Assembly (NCBI GenBank): GCA_964057225.1
Contig: OZ059898.1
Span: forward strand, 7,192,001-7,256,000
Direction of reading: 5' to 3'
Length of the DNA: 64,000 bases
Source: Auanema rhodensis
Taxonomy: Eukaryota; Nematoda; Chromadorea; Rhabditida; Rhabditidae
Shown: piece after piece, positions 39,101 through 51,166 of the stretch
Layout: the number at the start of each line of letters is the position of its first letter
Position numbering within the stretch: the first letter of the stretch is position 1
Translations under genes and position numbers: made by a program
Notes under the pieces: generated by a model
Database searches by the model: none
What the model saw: only the letters and a program-made list of their open reading frames with translations
Told to the model about the DNA's origin: nothing

Positions 39101-41226
39101 AAGGAGGTGTTGGAGAAAGGTACCAAGTAAACAAGCCTAAGGATCAGATTGATCGATCCTCAGATCCTCTAGATGGAACCACCATCAATAGTTCCACGTA
39201 TCAGGGAGGTGTTGGAGAAAGGTATCAAGCGAATAAGCCTAAGGATCAAATTGATCGATCCTCAGACCCTCTAGATGGAACCACCATCAATAGTTCCACG
39301 TATCAGGGAGGTGTTGGAGAAAGGTATCAAGCGAATAAGCCTAAGGATCAAATTGATCGATCCTCAGACCCTCTAGATGGAACCACCATCAATAGTTCCA
39401 CGTATCAGGGAGGTGTTGGAGAAAGGTATCAAGCGAATAAGCCTAAGGATCAAATTGATCGATCCTCAGACCCTCTAGATGGAACAACGATGAATCGATC
39501 AACTTATCAAGGAGGTGTTGGAGAAAGGTACCAAGTAAACAAGCCTAAGGATCAGATTGATCGATCCTCAGATCCTCTAGATGGAACCACCATCAATAGT
39601 TCCACGTATCAGGGAGGTGTTGGTGAGAGGTACCAAGTGAACAAGCCTAAGGATCAGATTGATCGATCCTCAGATCCTCTAGATGGAACCACCATCAATA
39701 GTTCCACGTATCAGGGAGGTGTTGGTGAAAGGTACCAATTGAACAAGCCTAAGGATCAGATTGATCGTCCTTCTGATCCTCTCGAAGGAACAACAATGAA
39801 TCGATCAACTTATCAAGGAGGTGTTGGAGAAAGGTACCAAGTGAACAAGCCTAAGGATCAAATTGATCGATCCTCAGACCCTCTAGATGGAACAACGATG
39901 AATCGATCGACTTATCAAGGAGGTGTTGGAGAAAGGTACCAAGTGAACAAGCCTAAGGATCAGATTGATCGTCCTTCTGATCCTCTCGAAGGAACAACAA
40001 TGAATCGATCAACTTATCAAGGAGGTGTTGGAGAAAGGTACCAAGTGAACAAGCCTAAGGATCAAATTGATCGATCCTCAGACCCTCTAGATGGAACAAC
40101 GATGAATCGATCGACTTATCAAGGAGGTGTTGGAGAAAGGTACCAAGTGAACAAGCCTAAGGATCAGATTGATCGTCCTTCTGATCCTCTCGAAGGAACA
40201 ACAATGAATCGGTCAACTTATCAAGGAGGTGTTGGAGAAAGGTACCAAGTGAACAAGCCTAAGGATCAGATTGATCGTCCTTCTGATCCTCTCGAAGGAA
40301 CAACAATGAATCGATCGACTTATCAAGGAGGTGTTGGAGAAAGGTACCAAGTGAACAAGCCTAAGGATCAGATTGATCGTCCTTCTGATCCTCTCGAAGG
40401 AACAACAATGAATCGGTCAACTTATCAAGGAGGTGTTGGAGAAAGGTACCAATTGAACAAGCCTAAGGATCAGATTGATCGTCCCTCTGATCCTCTAGAT
40501 GGAACAACGATGAATCGATCGACTTATCAAGGAGGTGTTGGAGAAAGGTACCAATTGAACAAGCCTAAGGATCAGATTGATCGTCCTTCTGATCCTCTAG
40601 ATGGAACAACAATGAATCGATCGACTTATCAAGGAGGTGTTGGAGAAAGGTACCAATTGAACAAGCCTAAGGATCAGATTGATCGTCCCTCTGATCCTCT
40701 AGATGGAACAACGATGAATCGATCGACTTATCAAGGAGGTGTTGGAGAAAGGTATCAAGTGAACAAGCCTAAGGATCAGATTGATCGTCCTTCTGATCCT
40801 CTAGATGGAACAACGATGAGTCGATCAACTTATCAAGGAGGTGTTGGTGAACGGTACCAAGTGAACAAGCGTAAGGATCAGATCGATCGTCCTTCTGATC
40901 CTCTAGAAGGAACCACAATGAATCGATCAACTTACCAAGGAGGTGTTGGAGAAAGGTATCAAGCGAAGAAGCCTAAGGATCAGATTGGTCGGCGGTCAGA
41001 CCCTCTAGATGGAACAACTATGAATCGATCGACTTATCAAGGAGGTGTTGGTGAACGATTTCCCACAATCAAACCAAAAGATCATATATCCGCTTTTGCT
41101 AGAATAAGTGAAGATAATGATATGATACCTTTGAAATATCGCCCTGCTAGAAATGTTCCGACAATACGAATAATATCGGCCGTTAAGAATAAAAGACATA
41201 TGGTTCAGACCTCAACTTTGTTTTGA
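27133..41226 (+). CDS. giant SAXO-like tandem-repeat protein (4,657 aa)
   Basis: Three exons: 27133-27156, 27202-27302 and 27378-41226. The last is an uninterrupted 13.8-kb exon. The start at 27133 is chosen because its splice phases (0, then 2) join perfectly into the large frame. Residues 1-111 are a unique Ser/Arg/Asp-rich lead-in. Residues 112-4599 are 132 repeats of exactly 34 residues. A 58-residue tail follows, beginning with a half-repeat (GERFPTIKPKDH). The commonest unit has GERYQ at 1-5, NKPKDQI at 7-13, DPLDGTT at 18-24 and RSTYQGG at 27-33; a variant has NRPKDQW and GPMEGTT. The pattern P-M/L-E/D-G-T-T-x4-Y/F...KP resembles Mn modules of SAXO/FAM154 and STOP-type microtubule-stabilising proteins. 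There is no cysteine, signal peptide or membrane segment, and acidic and basic residues balance, so an extended fibrous cytoplasmic protein of about 0.5 MDa is expected. The SAXO link and microtubule binding are inference. Confidence 0.85.
27586..41049 (+). repeat. 132-copy 102-bp coding tandem array
   Basis: From the GGA codon at 27586 to the matching codon at 41050 is 13,464 bp, exactly 132 x 102. No unit is longer or shorter than 34 codons. Units 1-51 mix three types: W-type (NRPKDQW, PMEGTT), M-type (FQMNKPKDQI) and A-type (YQANKPKDQI). After unit 51 (starting at 32686) the W-type never recurs. Units near the 3' end favour YQVNKPK or YQLNKPK with RPSDPL. A KpnI-like GGTACC and several GATC sites recur in most units. 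Confidence 0.97.
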
Positions 41227-41370
41227 TTGTTCGTATCATTTTTTTGAGGAAGTTTCTATTTTTATGTTTGAATTATTTAGGCTTGTTCATTATGTGTATC
41301 ATTTTTAGTGAAGCGGTTCTTTAGCGACATATCTTTCATAAATGTTTGTATAATTTGTTTCATCAATTAA

Positions 41371-41376
41371 AATAAA
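41371..41376 (+). terminator. AATAAA polyadenylation signal of the repeat gene
   Basis: AATAAA lies about 145 bases after the TGA at 41224, a reasonable distance for the 3' end of the giant mRNA. Confidence 0.5.
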
Positions 41377-41379
41377 TCA

Positions 41380-41947
41380 TTCTTCAGCATGATGTGTTAA
41401 TTACGTTCAAATTTGTAATATATGCATTTCAAACTTTCAAAATGCTTCCAATTAGTTATCTTTTGGAGTCTCAAATCGATTTCTATTTTAACTACTACAG
41501 TACGACCTCCTTTTCAAGGTCTTTTCTGTCGGTTGTCGTGTTTAGCTCTCCCATTATTCCGCAAATCGATCAAGGTATATTTCTAGGTTTATTTGGTCGA
41601 TATTGGATATTTGAACGTATTTTCATACTACGAAACAATTACAGAAAAAAAATATACTTTTTAACTCTTTGTCTTTTCATTTAATTGGCGAAAAACATTA
41701 TGTTCATGTCCTACAGTCTCTCGTGTCCAAAACTTGCCTACAGTGAGATTCCTTTTCTCATTCAATCAATATTTTTTTATCCTTTTTATCTACATTATAT
41801 GATATATATCAATATATTCGTAATATTTCACCTAAATTTTTCATTTTAGTAGATATAATATACATTTATTTATATTTATAGAAACATGCCTTTACATACA
41901 TATTTCATAAATTTTTATCTTTTAATATAATAAATATTTCGATGTTT

Positions 41948-41985
<38 letters not shown>

Positions 41986-43180
41986 GTCGAAATAAAATGA
42001 ATATTATAAATAAAATTCTTTGTTATTCTTCAAATTATTCCCTGATATCTTCGATTTCTTGATTATTGTGATGTATGACTAGAAACGAGTTTTCATCTGT
42101 CAGTCCCACCTCTTTGTCAGAATACAACGCTTCTACACTTTCTTTTTCTTTGTTTTACTTTTTCCTTATTTGTCCACATCATTTTACATAAATTTTATAA
42201 TTTTTCTTCATACTTTTATAGTATAATTAGCTATCATAATATATTGTAAGTTTGATATGATAATATATTTTCTATTTTTTTTAAATTGGTTATAGTTTGA
42301 ACAAGTTTTTAGTTATAAAGTTTAATTTCTTCTTACTTAGTTTTTATTTTTGGCTGAATAGTTTTCGAACAAAAAAAATACTCAGTTCAATTTTCGTATA
42401 GACATGATAGAAATAGATGGTGAAAAATAATGACGACCAGAAGTTAGATGATGAGGAAATTACAAGCAGATCATCTTCACCTCATCTCTCCAAGTGTGTC
42501 CTCATTTCTCCATTGAATATAATAACCGTAATACGAACATGTATGTACCTCGACTCTTCAAAAAGAATAGGACGACAGACAGACATATATTTGTATCATA
42601 ACTAAAGGTTACCTAGGTTATAGCTATCCTATATTGAATATAATTATATGAATAATATATAATTTTTTATTTAAACATACATATATCAATCCTTCTTTTA
42701 TTTTCAAATTTTCTATAGATTAAGATGAGGATAATCATATGCATAATAATTTTTGAAGTATATCTACATGCATATATTATGCGTATATAATCTTTTTAAT
42801 CTTATTGAAATATACGTATAGTTAAATTTATTATTATGCTAATTTATTTTATTTATAAAAATGAACAAATCATGATAATGATGATGATATATGAGTTATA
42901 TATATATATATATATATATATGTTTTAATGTCATTAGTTTTATCAAGCATTTTCCTTGCTTGTTCATATCCTAATCCTGTTATATATGGATCTAATCCAG
43001 TAACTATATGATATAAGTATATTGTTATAATTTATTCTTATCAAATTAAGTCTACTCGGTAATCTAAGACAGTTCTTTAAAAATCATTCTTTTAGATGCT
43101 TCTGTAAACTTTCTATGGGTTTCCCTGCCCTTGACTCTGTCAGGGATATTTAACTATCTAGGCTTACTACATCGTTAATA
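41380..43180. other. AT-rich intergenic stretch
   Basis: About 1.8 kb with no supported gene. It contains (TA)n microsatellites at about 41951-41980 and 42897-42921. The open frames at 41394-41684 and 42417-42605 show no domain and no splice support. Confidence 0.6.
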
Positions 43181-46100
43181 ATGATTCTACCTATCTACAA
43201 ATCTCGACGTAAAACAAAAAAATTTCTATTTTATTCTCTATTCGTGCTAGGATTTTTATTACTGTGGTGTATTCTAACTATTATTATTCTCTTTCTACAA
43301 GATGCAGTAAGTTTGGCTAATACTATACAATCATTTTATAGTTTGAATAAGTCATACATTCAATTTGTAGCCATATTATTGAAAATTTTAAAAATATATA
43401 TTTATGACTATTAAATATAAATTTATCTTCAGGTTTTTGGTTCTTCTACATCGCCACCATTGCGAATTGGACCGAAACAGGAAGAGACCTTCAACGGTCG
43501 AGGTGTTCAAGTAGTAGTTGGACATTACAATGGCAATCTTCCAATGGAAAAACTGCGAAACATCTCTGAAGGTCTCTTTTTCATACCAAAAACCATTTTT
43601 TCTTGAGAAATGAAAAGAAAAACTTTTCAATTTGAGTATTTTAAAAAATGTTTTTTAAAATACCAAAATAGATATGTATATGAAGAATCCTAGGAAACAA
43701 GTACAGATATTATAAATATTTTATTATTATAGAAGACCTAAATGCAAATAATTATAATCCTATTAATGGCTGGGGTGAAGGTGGCAGCCCAGTTCATTTA
43801 TCGAAAGAAGAAGAAATTCTCGCTCAAGACATTTTCCCAATAAATCAGGTTTGTGACTATTTAGATCAATTTCATAGTTAAATTCGTGGTTATCCCCCAT
43901 TTGATATTACATTTTTTGAAATAAAATAAAAAATATTTTAAAATTTTAAAAATAATTTTTCAGTTTATGTTCTAAATTATGGTTTACTTTAAAAATTTAT
44001 AATTTCAATTTATTCTTAGTTTGAGAGACAAATCATATATTCTAATGAATTCTTTTTTATTTCATCTCTTTTTACGTGTTCATTTCTCGTTCATCTCTTC
44101 AAGATCCAATAACTTGAATCTAAATCCCAAAAAAATGAACAAAATAAGGCTTTGGTTGACTAGTTTTAGAATACTTCTCTCAATCTCTTCTCAAGTTGTT
44201 CTCTATATTTCTTATGATCTTCAACGATATTTTGTTCATATAAAAAGATATTTCATAAATTTATGATATAACCTAGTAAAACACATTCATATGAACTAAT
44301 TAAAAACGATTAAAGCTTTTGGTTTTTCCTATGAAAACGAAAGTATATTTTTCAGTTTAATCTCTATATCAGTGATAGGATATCAGTTCACAGATCTATT
44401 CCTGATATCAGAAAACCATCTTGTCGTGAAAAATCATATCCAGGTAGAGAGATAATTAAAGTTTTATATAAAGAGTTTATAACATATGTAACAGATCCTT
44501 CTGAACTTCCAAATACATCTGTTATCATAGTGTATCATAATGAAGCTTATTCAACATTACTTCGAACTGTTTGGAGCATCATTGATCGATCACCGCACGA
44601 GTCTATTCGTGAAATAATTCTCGTAGATGATTTTTCTAATAGAAGTAAAACATCAAATTTAAATAAAACAAAAACAAAAATTTTATTTTCAGCCTTTTTG
44701 CGTAAAGATCTTGACAATGCAGTTCGAATGATGCCGGTTCCTGTAAAAATAGTTCGAGCTGTTGAACGCGTCGGCTTGATTCGAGCGCGTATGATGGGGG
44801 CTCAAGTAGGCTTTGACAACAATGAGATTGAAATAATAGAATAATTTTTAAGGAAGCACGTGGTGATGTACTGACATTTTTGGATTCACACTGTGAATGC
44901 ACGATAGGTTGGCTAGAGCCAATGCTGACAAGAATTAAAGAAAACAGGTATCGTATACAATACACTTGTATAATTATTTATTTAATCTATGTTTTTTAAA
45001 GAAAAAATGTCGTTTGCCCTATTATTGACGTGATTAACGATCATACATTCCAATATCAAAAAGGGATAGAGCTTTTCAGAGGAGGTTTCAATTGGAATAT
45101 GCAATTCCGGTAATTGCTATCAGATGTACATAAACATACTTACATTTCTTTAGATGGTATTCTATGCCTTCAGCAATGGCTAAAGATCGTCTGAAAGATC
45201 CGACATCACCGATTACGTATGAAAAAGCCATTTTACCAAACTTTTATTAAATTTTCAAATTTAGATCACCAACAATGGCTGGAGGACTATTCAGTATTGA
45301 TCGAAAATATTTTGAAGAACTTGGCGCTTATGATCCAGGGATGGATATATGGGGCGGAGAGAATTTGGAAATATCATTCAGAGTGAGTTTTATTACTTTA
45401 AATAATAATTAGTTATACATATATCTCATGTACTTATACAACATATTCTTTTCCAATCCCTTCTATAATTAGTTTTTATTTTTCTCATGAAATATGAATC
45501 AAGAAAATTCATTTGAATATTAACAGTTTTGAGCAAATTATACGAATTGCAATTTAAAAACAATTTTATACGATTTGTTATATAAAACATAAATTCCATT
45601 TAGTAAGTTGTAATACTTGCTGAACGGTTATGTCTATGTATTATAACCAATTGAAACTACTGAATATGGGTTGTTTTCTTAAACTTCTATGATCGCTGAT
45701 CTTATAATCATTTTCCTCACGTGATACTTAACCGGTCTTCAAATTCTACAACTTTCCATGTCATTTTCAAACAATTTTTCTGTTTTAAATCATTTCTGAC
45801 TGGTTTGTTCTCATACTACTTTATAGTATATGTTATATAAACCTTACATACTCTATGCAAACTAAATATTGAATTAAATTTTTTTTTGTGTGTTTGACTT
45901 GTTTGGAAACAAAACTAACAATATGATTTATTTCTATTTTATAGATATGGCAGTGTGGTGGTCGTGTTGAAATTCTTCCATGCTCACATGTTGGTCACAT
46001 CTTCCGTAAAACATCTCCTCATGACTTTCCTGGTAAAAGTAGTGGCAAAGTACTTAACGGAAACTTATTAAGGTAATACAAAATCCAGTTATAATCGAAT

Positions 46101-47901
46101 AATTAAATTTATAGAGCAGCTGAAGTTTGGATGGATGATTGGAGACAGATGTTCTACAAACTATCACCACGTTAGTTATACGTAATATATTTAAAACAAA
46201 CTATATTTAGAAGCTGTAACAATGCGAAAAGATGCTGATGTGAGTAATCGAATTGAGCTGCGTAAGCGTTTGAGGTTTGTTCATTAATGATTTTTTTTTT
46301 GAAAAAAATAAAATATTAATACAATATTTATGATATTGTATATAAAATAATTTAATATTTATTTTCTAAAGATTTGGTTATAATCTAAAATAAATGAATA
46401 AGTTTGGTTATGAATGCCGTATGAATTATAAAATATATATTTAATTATATATATACTTATATACATATATATATTTATACAACTGATAAATCAATTATCT
46501 TTATAAAGTACTTTTAGTTAAAAACAAACTAATATTTAAAAAAAATTTTTTAAATTTAGATGCAAAGATTTCAAATGGTATTTGGACAATATATTCACGG
46601 ATCATTTCTATCCTATGCCAGGAGATTTTTTTGGACGGGTAAGAAACTATTCGAAAATGGTCTTTAATCGTTATTTTCGCAAAATAATTCAAAATGACCC
46701 CTTTATTCATTTCACATTTTGGAGAAAATCTTTTGGGTCTTCTAAAATAAAACTAAGTCATTTGCAGATTTCAAATGATGAACTAGGTAGTAATTCGACA
46801 GAAAACTGTCTGACATTGTCAGTTGAGGCATCAACTGGCCTAAGAAAAGCCAATTATTTGGAATGTCGGCTGACAAATAATTTTCCAAGAGAGCAGGTTG
46901 GGCTACGTACCATTATCGTACTTTTTCTTTCAAAATTCATCAATTTTAATAATAAATAATAAATAGATGATTGTATTCAAAAACAAGTTCTGATTAAAAA
47001 CTCGGTACGTAGCTCAAAATGCAAATTCTTAAAAGTTTCAATTTTTTTAATTTATGTTTTAAACCAATAACTCTTCAATGTTCAGAGTAGCTACGTATCG
47101 TGTTTTCAGATTCATAATGATGAATATTGCCTTGTAAGTCGTCCGGGTGATGCAGGCAATGTGAAGCAACATAAGCTTACAATTGGCCGATGTACACTTG
47201 GTTTTGACTTGTGGCAGGTGATCTTTTATTTTTTTTTTGAAGCAAAAAGATGTAAAATATAAAAAAATATGTTTTATTTAATTGAATTTAGTAAACATAG
47301 TATATTTTCATTATAGTTATGGTTGTTTACCAAAGATGGTCGTATACGATCTGACGAACATCTATGTCTATCAGCTACACAGATAGTTCATACAAATTCC
47401 CAATGGATGGTTCAATTGAAAGAATGCGCTGGTTATGAAGAAGAATATTGGACATATAGTCCAAAGGCATGTTCAAATATATATTTGAAAAATATTAAAA
47501 ATAAATTTAAAAAATGAATTTATACATTTATATGAATCCAAGTAATTTTTCTTTAAAACAGAAATAAAAATACTCTTTCATTAGAATATTTTATTTGTTA
47601 GAAAGCTTAGAAATATTTTTATTAACATAATTAAATTAAAAAATATTATTTTAGTACAAAACATTTGTACAAAAGAAAAGTGGACTTTGCCTCACACGAC
47701 CAGTAATTACATCAGTCACTGATATAAATTTGCCTTTGATTGTGAAATGTGGGAAGCCTTCACAGGTATAATAAACAAGTTTTTTATCTTATATAAGAAA
47801 AAATAATATCAAAAATCAATTTATATAAATATAATCTGTTTTTGTTTTAGCAATGGACTATGAAAACTGTTGCTTGGAGGCCTGAAAAGAGTCGTTCATA
47901 G
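43181..47901 (+). CDS. gly/GALNT family: polypeptide N-acetylgalactosaminyltransferase
   Basis: A Golgi type II membrane enzyme that starts mucin-type O-glycosylation by moving GalNAc from UDP-GalNAc to Ser/Thr. Exon 1 (43181-43306) encodes a basic cytoplasmic start and one membrane helix at residues 14-38. After a stem comes the GT27 catalytic domain: [20 protein letters not shown], then IILVDDFS, then the metal-binding DSHCE (DxH motif) near 44.88 kb, the Gal/GalNAc-T block [16 protein letters not shown]...[10 protein letters not shown] near 45.3 kb, and [10 protein letters not shown] near 46.0 kb. A C-terminal ricin-type (beta-trefoil) lectin domain follows, with [32 protein letters not shown] and SQQWTM, ending at TAG 47899. 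All catalytic motifs look intact. It is closest in feel to the GALNT1/13-GLY-5 group. Introns here are longer than elsewhere, one of about 0.56 kb at 45.38-45.94 kb. Confidence 0.93.
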
Positions 47902-48780
47902 TTTTTTTCCTTTTATTATCTTTGTATAATGCTCTTTAATTTTTTCAATTCTGCTTATTAATACACATTTCTTTAAGCTTCTTATCAAAAAGCATTAACA
48001 TTTGCCATTACAAACGAGAACTTTAATTTTCTGCCATGGCTTGTCATGTTTTTTCTACCTTCCGCATAATTATTTTCTATTATATAATTTGATTTTTTAT
48101 AATTTGTCTGTCGTTCTTGGAAGCTCAATACCATCTATAGGAAATAATAATCTGTTAATATTTTTTATTTTTATACTACTCTTCTCAACTTCTTTTTTTT
48201 ATTATCTCAACAGATTTTTGCCAGAAATAGATTTTCATTGAGCTCATCCAACTACAAAGCAGCCATAACAGTTTCTGGTTTTCTAGCAATTTGTTCCCTT
48301 TTCCCACTCTGTGATACCTCTACAATTTTATATTTTTTTAACTGTTTAAATCTTTGAATTATTTATTCTTTTTCAATGTTGACATGAAATGTGTTGTAAC
48401 CTGCTCTAGATCATAAAGAATCCTTGTCACTAACATTTAGAAAATCTATTGAATTTTATATTCTATTAAGCTCTTTCTTATATATCTAAAGCTTTTTAAG
48501 CCTTTTTTATGATTGTTTTGTTAATTTAAAATGTTTTATCATTGTATATGATTCGTGCCAAAGATGTAGCAGCAGGCTACAAACAGAAACTGCTTTATTC
48601 TGATGCCAACATTACTATATACACTTTTTTTGTTATAATTTGTATAACTAATATGCATAATCTTATAAAACTGTTTTATAATTATATTTGTTTTTATATT
48701 TTATTATACAAATAGATTTTTTTACATAACAAAGCTATTTGTTTTATTATAGTTGTTCATAGCATATCATGAACTTCTCT
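47902..48780. other. convergent intergenic region
   Basis: About 880 bp of T-rich sequence between the GalNAc-transferase and the second RPN6 gene, which converge. No gene is supported; the open frame at 48002-48241 is low-complexity and hydrophobic. Confidence 0.6.
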
Positions 48781-50590
48781 TCAATCATCTAAAAGTTTCT
48801 TAAAATAATAAAAAAAAAACTTTTTTTTAATATTCACCATGGATAATCGACCAATTAATGATATCGATTTAGTATATAACTCATCTACTTGAGTTGAAGG
48901 AAATAATTTTAAGGTTTGGGATTGTTGATCGATACATCCTTCAATGAAATGACAGATTGGAATTTCATATCAAATGTCTACATACCTTCAATTGTCTTAT
49001 CCAAAATCATTTTAACTAATATCTTTTCAGATATCTCTTCAGATAAACCTAATTGTTTAGCTATCATTGCTAAATCTATTTCCGAATATGGCTTGATTAC
49101 ACGTAATATTTCCTAAGAAAAAAGATTTTTCACAGTAACAATTGAAAGCTGATATCACCTTTTCTGTCAGACTTTCTCTTAGAGAAATAACATTCATCTG
49201 GATAATTTTATCGGATTCGAATTCATCATGATACAAATCTAAACACTAATACAAAACTATGTTTTTCAATAATATGAAAAAATTTACTGTTTGAAGTGAT
49301 GGTAAACAAGCTTGTTGAAAAGCAAAAGCTAGAGCATTCATAGCTTGTGCTTGGCGACAACTATTGTTCGTTATATCCTAAATTTCTCATTATTTAAAAC
49401 AAAATAAACAAAATAATAATGATAATAGCTAACTTTGGAAGAAATCAAACTTGGAATTATACTGTATTCATCATTCATTATCTTTAATATCAACATAATT
49501 TATGATGAAGTACGATTACCTACCTTGCAAAGACACATGTACATAAGAGATTTTTTAGCTTTCTTCTCATTCTTACTTGTTTTGAATCCATCAAATGCTT
49601 CGATGAAATAAGAATAAGCAGTGTTTAATTCTTGAGAACTGCATAAGTGAATAACTCCTGATTGAAAATCCAAACAAGCATAAAATTATTGGAAATATAA
49701 ATCAATATTAATCATTAAAATGAGCAAACTTGAACAAATGATGTTATATATGCTAATTGTGCTAATAGTTTCGCTTCTAACAAGTATGATTTAGCCTAAA
49801 TTAAAATTATAAATAACATACATATATTTGTATTTTATAATATATAAAGACCTTTGAAAGATTATTAAGTGCAAGATAAATAGAGCTTTGCGCAAGTGTT
49901 AATCTGACTAATACTTCTTTATCTTGTGAGTCTTTTAATTCCTGTTCAAGGTCATTTACTAAAATAATAAAATTAATAACTCAATTATATATTTTGATAT
50001 TACCTAAATTTAATGCTTGCTGAGCCAGATTTGATTCGTTATATACCTCCACAAGCATTACAATCAAATATCTTCTAAAGGAATTGCATTTATTTGATGA
50101 AGCCCATTCAATGCATAGTTTCAATAAAGAAATCTAAAAATTAAAAACTTTATTTTTAAATATACTTTTTATTATTATTACTATATGTTTATATTCATTA
50201 TCATATAAGTATCCCAGATCAACCAAATGCCTCAGAATGTTCGCAGATTTCGTTTTACCAAGCAGTGAGAGTATTGGCTCAAGGTTTGTGACGAATAAGA
50301 TCAGATCTAAAAATGTTGAGAATATTCAAAGAATATTGAACATTCATTTCAGATAAAAAACAAAAAAAATTATTAATTACCTTCAATTTGTTGATTTTTC
50401 CCAAGTTGTTCACCGTACTCTAATATACTTTTTGCAACTATTTCCATATTATTTTCATCATTTTTATTAGCAAACTTTTCAACTATAATAAAATAATTAT
50501 TAAAATATATTTATTAAAAATTCTTTATATATTATATGTTATAAACATACTTAATACATTAAGAGAATAAATTTTTTCACAAATCAACAT
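48781..50590 (-). CDS. rpn-6.2-like: diverged RPN6-like proteasome lid paralogue
   Basis: A minus-strand multi-exon gene starting MLICEKIYSLNVL at 50590 and ending at TGA 48781-48783. It aligns along its whole length with RPN6 at 22.4-24.0 kb. AKSILEYGEQLGKNQQIEDL matches [39 protein letters not shown] matches [38 protein letters not shown] matches [20 protein letters not shown], and the next block AYSYFIEAFDGF matches [16 protein letters not shown] domain (LTEKEILRVIKPYSEIDLAM; KILVKMILDKTIEG) follows. The hallmark ARTTANAIY block is degraded (EAKLLAQLAYITS) and the C-terminus ends in an A/T-driven tail (KKKFFFYYFKKLLDD). C. elegans also has a second, diverged rpn-6.2. Whether this is its orthologue or an independent copy cannot be told here. 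It may be a tissue-specific lid subunit. Confidence 0.8.
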
Positions 50591-50887
50591 GTTAGCGACT
50601 GTTTTTCACCGAAATATTTTTAAAATGAAAAGATTATATGCTAATTTCAAGAAAAGAGGCTTCAGATATGTTTCATAGTTTGACGTTGATTCAATTGATT
50701 TGTTACACGTCTGTTCCTCTTATTTGTTTTTCTTTCAATTGCTTATATGGCTGAAGCACCACATCTGATGACTTTATTGAAAAGGACTATTTAACGTAAG
50801 ATTTCTAAAATTAACACTTAGCTTATTCAATCAAAGTGTTAGAAGAAGCCGCTCAAAAATCTAGTTTTATCAAATGATTGATCAATT

Positions 50888-51007
50888 ATGTGTGATGAAA
50901 TTGTTGACCTGCGACCCAAGAAATCTAGATCTGGGACTATTGAGCTGTCAGAATCTGTATTTGAGGCTCTTAGACAGTATGCAACGAGGGAATACACAAA
51001 GAGCTAG
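50888..51007 (+). other. small coding-like frame, 39 codons
   Basis: ATG at 50888 opens 39 codons with a mixed, protein-like composition (CDEIVDLRPKKSRSG, then LSESVFEALRQYATREYTKS), stopping at TAG 51005. It sits between the second RPN6 and the M28-like gene. A longer overlapping frame (50874-51170) has a less protein-like composition. No family was recognised. Confidence 0.25.
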
Positions 51008-51166
51008 ACATGTCGTTCCACTTAGGCTTTTTATTGTATTCGACAGGACTAATTCCTTAGTCGGAAAATCAGTTTCGACTAGAAGCACAGTCATTGATTG
51101 TCTCAGTAATCAAGTGTTTCAAGTGATTATATTAACTGTATTGTCTATCCTATATTATATCCCAGA

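Noticed and set aside
27586-41049. CRISPR array or non-coding satellite DNA
   Set aside because: Units are contiguous without spacers, every unit is an open 34-codon module, and the surrounding gene is eukaryotic.
43388-44965. Minus-strand open frames over the GalNAc-transferase (43388-43630, 44636-44965)
   Set aside because: They are antisense to clearly conserved GT27 exons and have no family features.
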